Assembly (NCBI GenBank): GCA_012934845.2
Contig: WNNJ02003298.1
Span: 62,001-126,000, forward strand
From: Pomphorhynchus laevis
Taxonomy: Eukaryota; Acanthocephala; Palaeacanthocephala; Echinorhynchida; Pomphorhynchidae
Direction of reading: 5' to 3'
Length of the DNA: 64,000 bases
This document shows, piece after piece, positions 11,439 to 22,017 of this stretch. Position 1 is the first letter of the stretch, and every line of letters starts with the position of its first letter. Both the position numbers and the translations under genes were made by a program. The notes under the pieces are model-generated. The model did not search any database. It was not told the DNA's origin and saw only the letters and a list, made by a program, of their open reading frames with translations.

Positions 11439-12014
11439 CACACATCCGAATTCACAGTAAATGCCTTAAGGTAAACCAAAGGTTCAAAAGAAAATACTGA
11501 TATTTCAGAAAGTGAAGAATCTATTGCCGTAGCTCAAAAGATCAACAAGAAAAGGTGCTACTTTTGTGGTGGAGTTATGCATACACGAAATCGTTGTCCA
11601 GCCCGGGATGCTGAATGTTCATTCTGCTTAAAACGTGGACACTACGAAAAAGTTTGTCGAACTAAGTTGCTTCGATCTCGACGAAAATACAATCGTAGTA
11701 CTCGACCATACGCGTCCGACTGTGAATCACTTAATATCATATCCTGTCAAAATGCAAATGGTGATGCATCTAAACTTGACGACATGACGGTACAAGTTCG
11801 CGTTGGAACACAACAGCTGTATGCTCTTATCGATACAGGAAGCTCTTCCAACTTTGTCGATTCATCAGTTATTCGAAAATTAGGTATTCCTACAGAATTT
11901 TGTTGTGTTAGGGTTTCCATGGCTAATTCATCATTTACATCCGTATGAAATGAACGATGCGTATTACCGATATCTTACTGTGACCGAAACTATACTGACA
12001 TTCAATGCTTCGTC
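11439..12014 (+). pseudogene. Gag nucleocapsid and protease segment
   Basis: Same frame as gag and pol, with stops at 11472 (TAA) and 11946 (TGA). Two CCHC zinc knuckles (CYFCGGVMHTRNRC near 11559 and CSFCLKRGHYEKVC near 11613) would bind element RNA. The aspartic protease signature LIDTGSSSNFVD is near 11826. The segment after the 11946 stop leads without frame change into the RT. Confidence 0.85.
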
Positions 12015-14165
12015 ATGCCTCATCTTTGTCGTGATCTCATACTTGGTCATCCATTCCTGCGCTTGCATTCAAGTGTTTCCATTAGACTTCGAGGAAATGC
12101 TAAGCAAGAAACATTAACCATTGGGCAACTATCGAGCATGGAAATCGATATACCGTCGTTATTTTCAGACGTTTTTAAAAACTGGAAACCTGCAGCAATT
12201 CCGTCCCGGCGCCGTAATATCGAAGATCGCCGCTTTATTGCTTCGGAAGTAAAACGGATGTTGTCCGAAGGCATCATCGAGCGCAGTCGCTCACCGTGGC
12301 GTGCGCAAGTTCTTATTGTAAACAGAGAAGGACGTCGTCGTCTAGTAGTAGATTACTCGCAGACCGTAAATAGATTTACGGTCCTCGACGCTTATCCCAT
12401 GCCCCGAATTGACGACCTGATCGACACCATATCGTCCAATAACGTGTTTAGCACCCTCGATTTAAAAAGTGCTTACCATCAAGTTCCTTTGCGAGCAAAC
12501 GAAAAATTCTTGACCGCATTCGAGGCAGATGGTCAACTCTATCAATTTCAGCGTATGCCTTTTGGACTCACGAATGCTGTAGCCGCCTTCCAGCGAATAA
12601 TCAACGAGATCATAGAGAAAGAAAACTTAACCGGCACCTATTCATACCTCGACAATATCATTGTGTGCGGCAAAACACAGCAAGAACATGATACAAATCT
12701 GGCCAAGTTTCGTGAAGTTGCTTCTAGGTACCGAATAACACTAAATGAATCGAAATGTATGATTAATAAAACGATGATCAATATTCTGGGATATCAAGTT
12801 GGTAGTGGTATTAAACGGCCTGATCCTAATCGTGTATCACCTTTGCGAGAACTGCAGGTACCTCAAAATAAACGTCAACTGCGAAGAATTGTCGGCCTTT
12901 TCTCACATTATTCCAAATGGATTCAAAATTTTTCGTCGCAGATTCGTCCGTTAGCTGAAACCACGATATTTCCTATTACACCTGCAGCAAAGCGCTCATT
13001 TGAGATAATTCGTGATTGTATTATTTCAGCTACTCTAACACCCATTGATTTCAATAAGACATTTACAGTAGAGACTGACGCATCCCTTTATGCTATCGGT
13101 GCTGTATTAACGCAGGATAACAAATCCGTCGCATTTTATTCGCATACACTTAGTAAGAGTGTCGTTGGACATTCCGCTATTGAGAAAGAGGCCCTTGCCA
13201 TCGTTGAAGCATTGCGATACTGGAGGCACTATTTGTCTGGACGAACTTTCAATGTTCTAACGGATCAAAGGTCAGTTTCATTCATATTTAACAGGAATCA
13301 TAAGAGTAAAATTAAAAATGAAAAAGTGCAAAGATGGCGTCTCGATCTATCTGAGTTCAAATATTGTATACTTTACCGGCCTGGAAAGTTGAATTATGCG
13401 GCCGACTCAATGTCTAGGGATATTTGTGCTTCAAGTTGCGGTTACTTTAACAAACAGAAAGATCTCAAGCTTCTTTATGAACTTCACGCTACGCTTTGCC
13501 ACCCAGGAGTCAATCGTTTGTATCACTTCGTTCAATCAAATCAACTTCCATATAGCACTGAAGACGTTCGTTATGTTGTATCTCATTGCGTTACCTGTTC
13601 GTTGTTGAAACCAAACTTCTTCAAGCCTCCAAAAACTGCCCTCATCAGAGCGACACGACCTTTCAAAAGAATTTCACTTGACTTCAAAGGTCCTTTCCCC
13701 AGTTCATCAGGCAAGAAATATTTGCTTACAGCCGTAGATGAATATTCTCGTTATCCCTTTGGATTTGCATGCCGTGATATGTCCGCTCAAACAGTGATAA
13801 ATTGCCTGCGTGGTATAGTGACAATATTTGGTCCACCTGAATTTGTACATTCCGATCGCGGGTCATCCTTCATGTCGAAAGAATTCTCTGATTATCTGGA
13901 GAGTATTGGCACGGTAGCAAGTCACTCTTCTCCGTACAATCCGTTAGGCAACGGACAGATCGAACGCTATAACGGTATATTATGGAGCGCTGTACTTTTG
14001 CGGCTTAGAGACTACAACCGTCCGGTTGCTGCTTGGGAAACGGTCCTCGCTGAAAGCCTTCAATCTATTCGAGGACTATTATGCACCTCAACTGGCTCGA
14101 CACCTCATGATCGAATCTTCAACTTCTCTAGACGCCCATTAATTAAATTCAATTTACCAGAATGA
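12015..14165 (+). CDS. pol: Pol: RT, RNase H and integrase of Ty3/gypsy element
   Basis: A 716-codon open stretch of a longer pol; the ATG at 12015 is internal, not a real start. RT: STLDLKSAYHQV near 12455, FQRMPFGL near 12546, and YLDN near 12640 where YxDD is expected (Asn for the second Asp, a variant I recall from other Ty3 groups). RNase H: ETDAS near 13072, IEKEALAIVEAL near 13180 and a later TDQ. Integrase: an HHCC zinc site (His near 13488 and 13500, Cys near 13590 and 13599), then a DD35E core with Asp near 13680, SDRG near 13852 and Glu in GQIERYNG near 13960. The open stretch ends at TGA 14163, in frame with the tail. Confidence 0.93.
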   Translation: MPHLCRDLILGHPFLRLHSSVSIRLRGNAKQETLTIGQLSSMEIDIPSLFSDVFKNWKPAAIPSRRRNIEDRRFIASEVKRMLSEGIIERSRSPWRAQVLIVNREGRRRLVVDYSQTVNRFTVLDAYPMPRIDDLIDTISSNNVFSTLDLKSAYHQVPLRANEKFLTAFEADGQLYQFQRMPFGLTNAVAAFQRIINEIIEKENLTGTYSYLDNIIVCGKTQQEHDTNLAKFREVASRYRITLNESKCMINKTMINILGYQVGSGIKRPDPNRVSPLRELQVPQNKRQLRRIVGLFSHYSKWIQNFSSQIRPLAETTIFPITPAAKRSFEIIRDCIISATLTPIDFNKTFTVETDASLYAIGAVLTQDNKSVAFYSHTLSKSVVGHSAIEKEALAIVEALRYWRHYLSGRTFNVLTDQRSVSFIFNRNHKSKIKNEKVQRWRLDLSEFKYCILYRPGKLNYAADSMSRDICASSCGYFNKQKDLKLLYELHATLCHPGVNRLYHFVQSNQLPYSTEDVRYVVSHCVTCSLLKPNFFKPPKTALIRATRPFKRISLDFKGPFPSSSGKKYLLTAVDEYSRYPFGFACRDMSAQTVINCLRGIVTIFGPPEFVHSDRGSSFMSKEFSDYLESIGTVASHSSPYNPLGNGQIERYNGILWSAVLLRLRDYNRPVAAWETVLAESLQSIRGLLCTSTGSTPHDRIFNFSRRPLIKFNLPE

Positions 14166-14621
14166 CTCCGTCGTCCCGAATCTGTATTCGTGCGAAACTT
14201 CTACAAACACGACAAATACGACGATAAATTGCTCAAAGCTAAACTGATAAACGCGAATCCAAACACGGCTCATATCGAACTTCCATCTGGGAAAGAAGCA
14301 AATATTTTAACTCGACACCTATCTCGTTATCCTTCAGAAACCTCCATTTACAAGGATCCAGACAGTTCGGATATTCGTAGTTCGGGATTGTCAAGGGACG
14401 GGGATGACGAATGTCAAGATAGCTTCGATAGGAACCAGCCAGACTATGAAGATGATAACAATAACGGAAAGCAATATGATGCCTTTGACAATATCGATAT
14501 GAATTTGAGTTCAAAGAGGACATCAATTCTTGAGGCAAACCATCATCCCGTGATGACTAGAGAATTCTACCGACGAAGTACAAGAAGTCCTGCATACTTC
14601 CAAAACTATCACATGGGATGA
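14166..14621 (+). pseudogene. Integrase C-terminal tail of Ty3/gypsy element
   Basis: Same frame as pol after TGA 14163. It has a small beta-rich segment (VFVRNFYKHD..., NTAHIELPSG) of the kind that ends gypsy integrases, then an acidic, disordered tail ending YFQNYHMG two bases before the 3' LTR. No transmembrane segment, so no envelope. Confidence 0.75.
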
Positions 14622-14622
14622 A

Positions 14623-14720
14623 TGTGGTATCACATTTAATTACTTTATCATTTATATTTAACTTTACCTATTATTTGTAGATTCGTGAATAAAAGCCATT
14701 TATTCTCTCTGGTTATCACA
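14623..14720 (+). repeat. 3' LTR
   Basis: 98 bp, one visible difference from the 5' LTR, followed by the GTTGC target duplication (14721-14725). Confidence 0.93.
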
Positions 14721-14725
14721 GTTGC

Positions 14726-15485
14726 TATTGAAGATATTAAAAGAGAACACGAAAGGCATCATTTGGGTGTTGATTGTCGTTTATATTTAGAGAGAAGATA
14801 TCTAGATGCGGACGTCCGTCGGGAAGACGTCAATAACGTGGTACGAAATTATATCAAGTGCCAATCGATTGATCCAGATCCAATACACGGGAGTGAAGGA
14901 GAATTAGGAGTATAGGTTAACTAGAAAAGACTTGCAATTGACGTTACACGTTATAAGGGACAGGATTATTTATCGATCATCGATGCCGAACCTAGCCGAT
15001 TTGCTATATGGAAAGAACTCAAACGTATGAATGCTCCTGAAATTATATCGAAACTTTTGGAAGTATTTTGGGAGCGAGGTTTTCCAGGAGAAATAATTGC
15101 GGACAGTGCGACGGTGTTCCGTGCTCAAGAATTTAGAGAAATTGCCAATCAAAATGGGATCGAGGTTATATATCGTTACGCTTACAAACCTAACATCAAC
15201 GGTATTATAGAACGTTGTCACCGCACAATCAAACGAATGTGTGCGCGAACATTAGGATCTGTGCAAGAAATAGTATTTTGGTACAACGAGTCTCCCAAAA
15301 ATGGCACAAACCAAGCTACTGCGCCAATGAGCGAAGTGTACAAATAAGACTATGGATTTCCGAAATAGAATCGCGGAATAAGTATAGTAAAGACACACTG
15401 GAATAGTAAATTACGACATGGACAGCAAGTATTCCTTAAGCCGAGAGATACTAGATGTACTACAAGGTGGAACATTGTAGTACAT
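14726..15485 (+). pseudogene. Old LTR-type retroelement, integrase part
   Basis: The right half of the element interrupted at 10,787. It has an HHCC-like linker (IKREHERHHLGVD near 14738, YIKCQSID near 14850), then IDAEPSRFAIW near 14978, ADSATVFR near 15102 (Asp), NINGIIERCHRTIKR near 15191 (Glu) and a C-terminal RHGQQVFLKPRDTRC near 15415. Stops and frame changes show decay. Joined across the insertion it gives the RT-RNase H-integrase order. Confidence 0.8.
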
Positions 15486-16230
15486 TTAACATCATTTTTG
15501 ATGTTAAATGAAGCGAAACACAATGCGAAAATAGTGCTTTTTTTGTGTGTACATTAAAAAATTAATGAATTATTAAAGTAAAAAACACAAAATTCATATA
15601 TTTTCTTTTCTTTTCTGATTTTTTCGATACCAGCCAAGTATGGAGCCCCAATCGAGTTTCCTTTATTTTTTCTTTTTTTCTTTATTTTTGCAGGTTTCGA
15701 TTGAGATTTCTTTGGTTGGATGTCGAGGATAAGAATTAAAAAAAAATCAAAATGATAAAATGATAAAATTCAATTCTAAAATAAAAATTCAAAATCATCA
15801 TGAAAAACAAAATTTGGATAAAATTGATAAATAAAATGACCAATAAAATAAAAAATATTTTGTAACATTATCTTAAAATTATTTGAACAATGACAAAAAA
15901 TGAAGATAGAATACATTTAATTATACTTTTCTTAATTTCTCTAATTTCTCTGACAAAGCACTTGTAGGCAAGCGCACTATAAAATTAATATATACATCTA
16001 ATTTTAGAAAAATAATCAAACAAATTTCAAACAAGATAAACAAAAAATTATTAAAAACATTTGATTTTTAAATTGTAAAATAAAACATATTTTTAATTAA
16101 TTTATTTTTAATTTCAATTTCATTCATAAAAAATTTATTTATTAAAATTAATAATCGTTTTAAAAATAGATATCGTTGTTCTGGGGGACGATTGTTTGAG
16201 TAGAAGTACAACCCGCTCAGTACAAACGCA
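15486..16230. other. AT-rich intergenic
   Basis: No gene seen. CATTTAACATCA and TGATGTTAAATG (about 15482-15510) form a 12-bp hairpin; the rest is AT-rich with poly-T/C runs around 15600-15690. Confidence 0.5.
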
Positions 16231-16760
16231 TTGAGCACAATTATACATCTACCCAAACCGGCATTTAATCGTCTCGCTCTTTCAAACATACGTAGCCCCT
16301 ATTTTGGTAGGATTGCACAAAATCTTAGCCGCACAGGCCTCACGCATGTAATTATTATAATCGACAGCTGTATTATGATTGATATCCAATTCCTCTTCAC
16401 AGAATTGAACTGTCGTCAATTGTTTCGACTAACAATATATAAATACGATTGTTTTGGATAGGGATAATCGTGTTCCTTTAAACCAAGTCCCTTCACGAAC
16501 TGATGGCGAAACATTGCACTGCGATTTTTGGCATCGCCAGTATATATTGTCTCCTCGATTACTTAGTTTCATCGAATGCTTGCGACGACATATTTTTTCT
16601 AAAATATCTTTAGAATATATGTTATTGATATTGCGTTTGACATACCTCTTAAAATAAGTTCACGAGTCTGCAAGAATTTTACCGCATCCATTTCCGTAGT
16701 AATATTACTGCGTAACCAGTTTAGGTTTATATTACTAGACATCTGCTGATATTTACGAAT
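16231..16760 (+). pseudogene. Possible Penelope-like endonuclease-region remnant
   Basis: Two open pieces (16231-16461 and 16454-16657). The first contains SPYFGRIAQNLSRTGL, resembling the PYFG segment between RT and endonuclease in some Penelope-like proteins. The second contains SRTDG followed by SPRLLSFIECLRRHIF, loosely like the RTG..L..P..S.IR.H pattern of GIY-YIG tails. Weak similarity recalled from memory; it could be chance. Confidence 0.25.
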
Positions 16761-17420
16761 TTACAAAATAATGTGTTCATAGAGATTATAACAAAGAGGT
16801 ATTTAAACTTTTGAACATCTATAAAGTTTGATAGAAAAATCGATTACACCTACATACCATATCACATGGGAGGAATAGGATATATCAAAGGGAGATTAAA
16901 GATTGTATTATATATGTGCTAAACAATGTTGGGAAGATGAATTTGATGTATATGAAATTTAAACGACAATGCCCGATAAATCCCCATCCTCCCCATAGTA
17001 ATCGATTGATCGATCAAATCTAAGAATTTTTAAAATTACTGTTTTTGAAATTAAATATTCAATAACTTTATGTGGAAAATCTCAAATTACAAAAGCTTTG
17101 GATTATAGATCATGATAAATATGCAGATTGCAGTACTGCAGTAAAAATTGTATGTTTATATTTGAAATTTTTGAGATTTTTCAAATTCAAATCATTTTTT
17201 CGAAAAAATGAAGAAAGTTAAATAACTTTTCATGCATTTATTGGAAAACTTTACAATGATAGCAATTACACCGGAAATTCAGCAAATAATACAAATATAT
17301 TTAAAAGTAATTCCGACTTCAAGTCGCTTTAAATTTTAACAAATTAAATATTATTTTTTTAATTTAAATATTTAAATTTGTGCTTGTTTCTCCCAAAAAA
17401 AAATTGTCAGTTGAAAGAGC
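16761..17420. other. AT-rich intergenic
   Basis: No gene or clear repeat seen. Confidence 0.5.
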
Positions 17421-18264
17421 ACTTACAATTCCGCTATTTTAGCACATTATTATTTTGCTACGACAAAATCAGTATAACGGAAAAGATCCTGTATTTCTCT
17501 TAAAATATCTTCTACTGTCTTACCATTTATTTTCTCACTTAATTTTAGCACTCTCCACGATGGCTAGTCAGGATCAAGTACTCTCACAGCCTGAACAGTT
17601 TTCCCTGATTTCATCAGTTTGCGAAACGTGCACTGCCATGATTTATTATGTATTTCCTGGGATGTGATAGACATTGTTGTATCGATCTAGCTTCTGATAT
17701 TAGTTCATGAAGTCTCCCACTCGTCCAAAGTTTCACTCTGCGATTAAGTGTGATCCTAGCCATTGAAATTTTTCTTGTAGGAATACGTTGGAGAATACAC
17801 TGTCAAATAATCGTTATTGACATAAGTGCTTAATCATTAATATCATCGGAAGTTCCTACTAAACCAAATAGCTTTGAAAGTTCATTTATAAATATTCTAC
17901 TTTCATTACAACGTGGTAATCGAAAATGGTTTGGTCTCCAATTACTTACCTCTTTAAAAGCTTTGCATAGGGTTATACTTTCATCTGCTTCTTCATTTTG
18001 GATATCGCGAATGGTATTATCATACATTAAAACACTGTTATTGTTCACACTTTATTTTCTCGAATAGTTAGGACTTGGACGTTCTATACGCACGCATCTG
18101 TTTTTACACTCAGGTGCACGGCAGTTGAAACAAAGCCTCTTTGATTTTCCACATTTACATCCGACACATCTAGCAGCGGGTCCATTGCATGTACAACATA
18201 ATTCTTCACTTGAAGGTTTACCCCGGACCATTTTTGAAAATCCTTCGACGCTCAATTTTTGCAA
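17420..18264 (-). pseudogene. RT-family element, Cys-rich N-terminal part
   Basis: Minus-strand frame starting at 18264 with MQKLSVEGFSK, then a dense Cys cluster (CCTCNGPAARCVGCKCGKSK, continuing CFNC...C...C) that probably binds zinc. An in-frame TAA at 18052 is followed, still in frame, by EVSNWRPNHFRLP and FINELSKLFGL (17830-18048). After frame changes come LMKSGKTVQAVRVL-like and ILREIQDLF-like stretches down to about 17430. The order Cys-rich, WRPNLF, helical region is the N-terminus of the same RT family seen at 2.3, 40.3 and 54.0 kb. A nearly identical Cys-rich copy is at 56853-57065. Confidence 0.65.
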
Positions 18265-18301
18265 GTAGCTTTAATTGTGTGTTTAAGTTATAGCTTTGCC
18301 T

Positions 18302-18402
18302 AAAAGCACTGGTAAATGCCAGCGCAGGTCTCACTCTCTTTAAATTCATGATTAAAAGTTAGCCTATAAAAGAGACCTGCGCTGGCATTTGCCAGTGCTT
18401 TT
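18302..18402. repeat. 31-bp-arm hairpin
   Basis: Arms 18302-18332 and 18372-18402 are inverted copies with one mismatch and a 39-base loop. They lie between the Cys-rich reading frame and the hammerhead. The same hairpin is at 57103-57203. Confidence 0.85.
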
Positions 18403-18497
18403 GCCAATGATCCAATTTGGTGAAGCTGTAGTGCTAGTTCAACACTCTAGATGATGTTACTAGAAATTTTCTAGTACATCATGCACTGGATTCGTTG

Positions 18498-18582
18498 ATT
18501 GTCGTCTGCTAGTCCTCCTCTGCATCAATCAGTGGGGGGGGGAACTTGCACTGATGAGTCATGGTGATGACGAAACGGCATT
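18498..18582 (+). ncRNA. Type III hammerhead ribozyme, intact core
   Basis: Helix III: 18500-18505 pairs with 18575-18580 (one G-U). Cleavage triplet GTC is 18504-18506. Helix I is a closed hairpin: 18507-18520 pairs with 18537-18550, two mismatches. Core CTGATGA is 18551-18557. Helix II is GTCAT/ATGAC with a GGTG loop (18558-18571). Core GAAA is 18572-18575. All conserved core bases are present. Helix III is the open end, which makes it type III. The unit continues with a shared tail to about 18,710, where the 5' half of a further copy (tttgccag) begins and is cut off, as expected for a tandem retrozyme-like repeat. Confidence 0.85.
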
Positions 18583-18716
18583 CGTCATTCTTTCGCGTCG
18601 GTCTTATATGACTACTAAAAAATTCACGCGGAATTGTATCATCATTTGAAGTTAATAATTGAATGAAAGAAATTCACATTGATTCATTCGTTGTTTGCCG
18701 TTTGCCAGTATATGAT
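18583..18716 (+). repeat. Body of the hammerhead repeat unit
   Basis: It shares attcgtcattctttcgcgtc, the tatatgattactaaaaaa-type stretch and aattgaatgaaagaaa with the 28.1-28.25 kb copy on the other strand. This shows that the hammerhead belongs to a defined repeat unit. Confidence 0.7.
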
Positions 18717-18893
18717 GGTTCGGATTTTGGCAGTATATGATGGTGATAGATGATTATATATACATACATTAAAAATTTAATCTTATACTCACCAAAAAGA
18801 CCCCTACATGAAATATCAAGACGCGCGCGGATCCATGCAAGTAACTGAGTAGTTTATGGCCATGCTTGGAGGGAGTTATTGTAATTCGGGCTC
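18717..18893 (+). repeat. Border repeat of the inverted duplication
   Basis: Same orientation as 53,622-53,800, although the adjoining arm (18,908 onward) is inverted in the other copy. It therefore marks the breakpoint of the large inverted duplication. Confidence 0.7.
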
Positions 18894-19869
18894 AATTCTG
18901 AATCCTAAGGTATTCACTGTAATGACTACCATCAAAGAAGAAAATACTCAAACTACGCTGAAAGAGTAGTTCAAATGGAACGAGAAACCTTTCATTTTCT
19001 TATATTTTTATAACAGGTTATGTTGGGACTGATAGAAAAAAATCTGAGTTGGATAGCAACAGAATCAGCTTAACGTACTCAGGTATCTCACAGTGTATGT
19101 ATAGGACTGCTGCGGCAGCGTTTATGTATCATATTGGCCAGTTTCTTCGATCTGCGTGAGATATACGAGACAAAAGACTTTTACTGCTGTTTGCTAGCCA
19201 CCATCCAGCGGTGAGTGAGCACGTTCAAAAAATGAAAAGAAGATATTGAAGACAGTGATTTGTTTGATTGAAGTAATGTCCGTTTGCGCGAATCAGTTTT
19301 TACTGCTTTGTAATAAATTATTATTTAAAATGTAATAATATATTAATAATATTAATATATTATTAATATAATTAATATTGAATGAATCATATTTTTGAAG
19401 TTTATTTTTAATTTCTAGTTAACCAGCTATCTTATCTTCTAGCCGAGAAAAACAAATGTGAAATAAATTGCTTGAAATTTTTTATTTTTTTTCAATTAAA
19501 TGAATAAATGGTTCTTTAACATGCAAAACCTCAGAGTTAAATATACAAGTACAAAAACAAGGAGACAAGCAATAAATAACATTTTAGGCAAAAAGCATGC
19601 AAAGATAATCTTAATAACTCCTTAATTAGGTCTGTATGAAACAATACAGTGTATAAATATTATTATAAAAATAAATAGAACTTTCATGAAATTAAATAAG
19701 TAAATAAATTGTTCTTTTACATGCAAAATCTCAGAGTTAAATATACAAGTACAAAAACACGGAGCCAAACAATAAATCCAAAGGAAAGTCGGACGAAGTG
19801 AAGTCAGACGAATAATAGTATTCTATGCTGACGAACAAGATGGTTCATATCCCTCAAGCTTACACATCC

Positions 19870-20280
19870 CTCTAGGGATGGTTCAGATCCCTCTAGAGAG
19901 GTATAATATTTTTGCTAGGACCTTGAGCTTTGTTGGTATGGGGTAGTATATGCGACTTCTATAGATAATCGAAAGGATCGCGATAGCTTGCGATGATAGG
20001 TAGGAATTAAATCTTGTCAGACTCACATTTTCTACTCTAGGGAAGATTTGGCCTTCCTGGAAGACGGCCACTCTGATTGGATCAAAATGAAACCTCTTTC
20101 TCAGCCACTATCTTCCCCTAATCGCCAATGGAGTAAGTCGTGCGAGGTGGACAGTTATTGGCACGACTGCTCAATACACATATGCTTTAGCAACCACTTC
20201 TCGTGTATCAGTAGAATGTTGAGAAGAGAATTTGTTGTAGTGCAATAAACGGTAGTGGATGTTATTTTATCTATAAGATA
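19870..20280 (-). pseudogene. LINE-derived coding remnant
   Basis: Near-identical inverted copy of 49,815-50,225. Related, more diverged copies at 50,226-50,450 and 60,480-61,020 share a pattern (N..L.ILL.H.KW.L......QS) that looks like a decayed non-LTR retrotransposon reading frame. No complete domain is left. Confidence 0.35.
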
Positions 20281-20393
20281 GTCGTTCCTAGTTTTGCGTA
20301 GTGCTGCATTAATCCAACGACTTGTTCTGTCGATCAGGTCAACAAGTACGATGTCAAAGCCGCTACCTAATATAGATCGTTAGCCTTTATAAA

Positions 20394-21182
20394 ATTTTGG
20401 ATATACATAAATATATAGCAGATGTTAATAGGTGTCTCCAATTGTCATTGATTATAAATAAGGCGAATATTCATAATTATTTGTTTTTCAATTTAGATCC
20501 AATATTTAGGTAGCACGTGGCCATATCATTAAAAAGGATTATTCAATTTTATTTACCGTCAATCCTCAATTGACGGTAAATAAATTTACTTAGATTAATA
20601 ATAATGATAATAATTAATAATAAATTAATAATATCATCATTATTAATCATTTTAAATTAATAATGGTCAATAGAAATGAACAAAAAACATAAATAAATTG
20701 CTTCCGCAAAGGTTTTATATTTCCTGTTTATAGTTGAGGTTTGCAGTTGTGGAAAAACAAGTTCAAACTGATGTACCAAATCCATATTCTGATACATTTT
20801 ATTTATTAGTCAACTCGTACAAAGTTGATTTAAATTGTAAATCAAAACTTTATAACTTTATAATCATCACTTTACGAAGGTGATTTTAACTTTTAAATTA
20901 CCTTATAATAAAAATCACTAATCATATATAAATCACCAATATAAATCACTAATCATATAAATTAAAATTATTCAAATTCTTCTTATTATTCATCTTGCCC
21001 TATGAAGGCTGCTGGGGTATTTTCTAATTCTAAATTCTCAGCCATACTGTTTGCCAAATGCTTTGCTATCATCTCCAGTGAGCTCTGAAACTTTTCTTCA
21101 GATCGATCTTTCGTGTACAATTGCCAATTAAGACATTTTAGTAGAAACAATGTCGAGACAAAATAGAATAAATTAAATTAAG
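20394..21182. repeat. Segment between two 135-bp direct repeats
   Basis: The ~135-bp sequence starting ttggatatacataaatatat occurs at about 20,396 and again at 21,184. In the other arm (49,560-49,695) it occurs once and the 790 bp between are absent. So this is an insertion with duplication here, or a deletion by recombination there. An ATTTACCGTCAAT/ATTGACGGTAAAT hairpin lies at about 20,552-20,582. Confidence 0.65.
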
Positions 21183-21243
21183 TTTGGATATACATAAATA
21201 TATAGCAGATGTTAATAGGTGTCTCCAATTGTCATTGATTATA

Positions 21244-21488
21244 AATAAGGCGAATATTCATAATTATTTGTTTTTCAATTTAGATCCAATATTTAGGTGG
21301 CACGTGGCCATATCATTAAAAAGGATTAGTCAATTTTATATCTTTATCTTTTAGAATAATTTTTAGAAAATACTAAAAAAAATTCTAAGAGATAAAGATA
21401 TTAAATAAATAATCCTTGATAATGATACGGCCATGTGCCACCGAACTATTGGATCTAAATTGTGAAATATTATGAATCGTCGCCTTAA
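21244..21488. mobile_element. Fold-back MITE
   Basis: About 245 bp, an imperfect full-length palindrome with ~120-bp arms. Ends are TAAGGCGAATATTCATAA and TTATGAATCGTCGCCTTA, meeting near 21,370. An inverted copy is at 49,391-49,634; a left half is at 20,455-20,530. No coding capacity. Confidence 0.75.
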
Positions 21489-21762
21489 AATCCGATTAAT
21501 AATTAATGGATTGTATTTATTATGTAATTAATGATTTTATTTTTATGAGCTATTAAACTTCGTTATAATTTTGTTGGTTGAAATAAAAATAAATATCTGT
21601 AATATCCAATATTTATCAGAAATAATATTTATTTTTAAAAATAGTACAGAATTTGTGTATTAATGTAATATATTTTTTATTAATAAAATTTAAAATAGCA
21701 CACATTTAAACAAGAACAACAAATAATATAAGCAACAATTGTAGATTTAAATATAAATTTAA

Positions 21763-22017
21763 TTATTCCAATATAGCGTATTGAGTTTCTCGGTATTTTG
21801 AGTGAAATCTACAAATTATGAAACGCTTGGAATTATAGAACTTTATTCTGCATGTTTTTTCAATCCTATCTTTAAAACAACAGCAGTACATTTCAGTATT
21901 GGTAAACCTCATTAACTGCTGATATAGGGAATGTGTTTCACGTTTTTGTCCTTCCATTGTTGGATGACTATTAATTGACTCCACTGATTGCATGAATAAT
22001 AACATGAAACGTTTCAT
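21763..22017 (-). CDS. 84-codon ORF kept in two copies, unrecognised
   Basis: Same frame as 48859-49113 (+) in the other arm, with two amino-acid differences (N/E and H/Q). It starts MKRFMLLFMQSVES and holds a CCCF...C..R.KFYNSKRFIICRF basic/Cys part. No known domain recognised. Both copies are open, but the arms are so alike that this is weak evidence of selection. Confidence 0.25.
   Translation of the reverse strand: MKRFMLLFMQSVESINSHPTMEGQKRETHSLYQQLMRFTNTEMYCCCFKDRIEKTCRIKFYNSKRFIICRFHSKYRETQYAILE

Larger units (their letters stand above)
10788..14720 (+). mobile_element. Ty3/gypsy LTR retrotransposon, nearly complete
   Basis: A 3,933-bp element bounded by 98-bp LTRs (TG...CA), flanked by a GTTGC duplication and inserted inside an older LTR element. 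Gag, two CCHC knuckles, protease, RT, RNase H and integrase follow in the usual Ty3 order, all in one frame, with no envelope gene. Four in-frame stops interrupt the frame: TGA at 11436, TAA at 11472, TGA at 11946 and TGA at 14163. The LTRs differ at one visible position, so insertion is recent in sequence terms. The primer-binding site appears to be self-complementary to the LTR (see findings). Confidence 0.93.

Noticed and set aside
11436-11474. Stop readthrough or frameshift recoding between gag and pol
   Set aside because: Gag and pol share one frame with several stops including one inside pol; simple mutation explains all of them.
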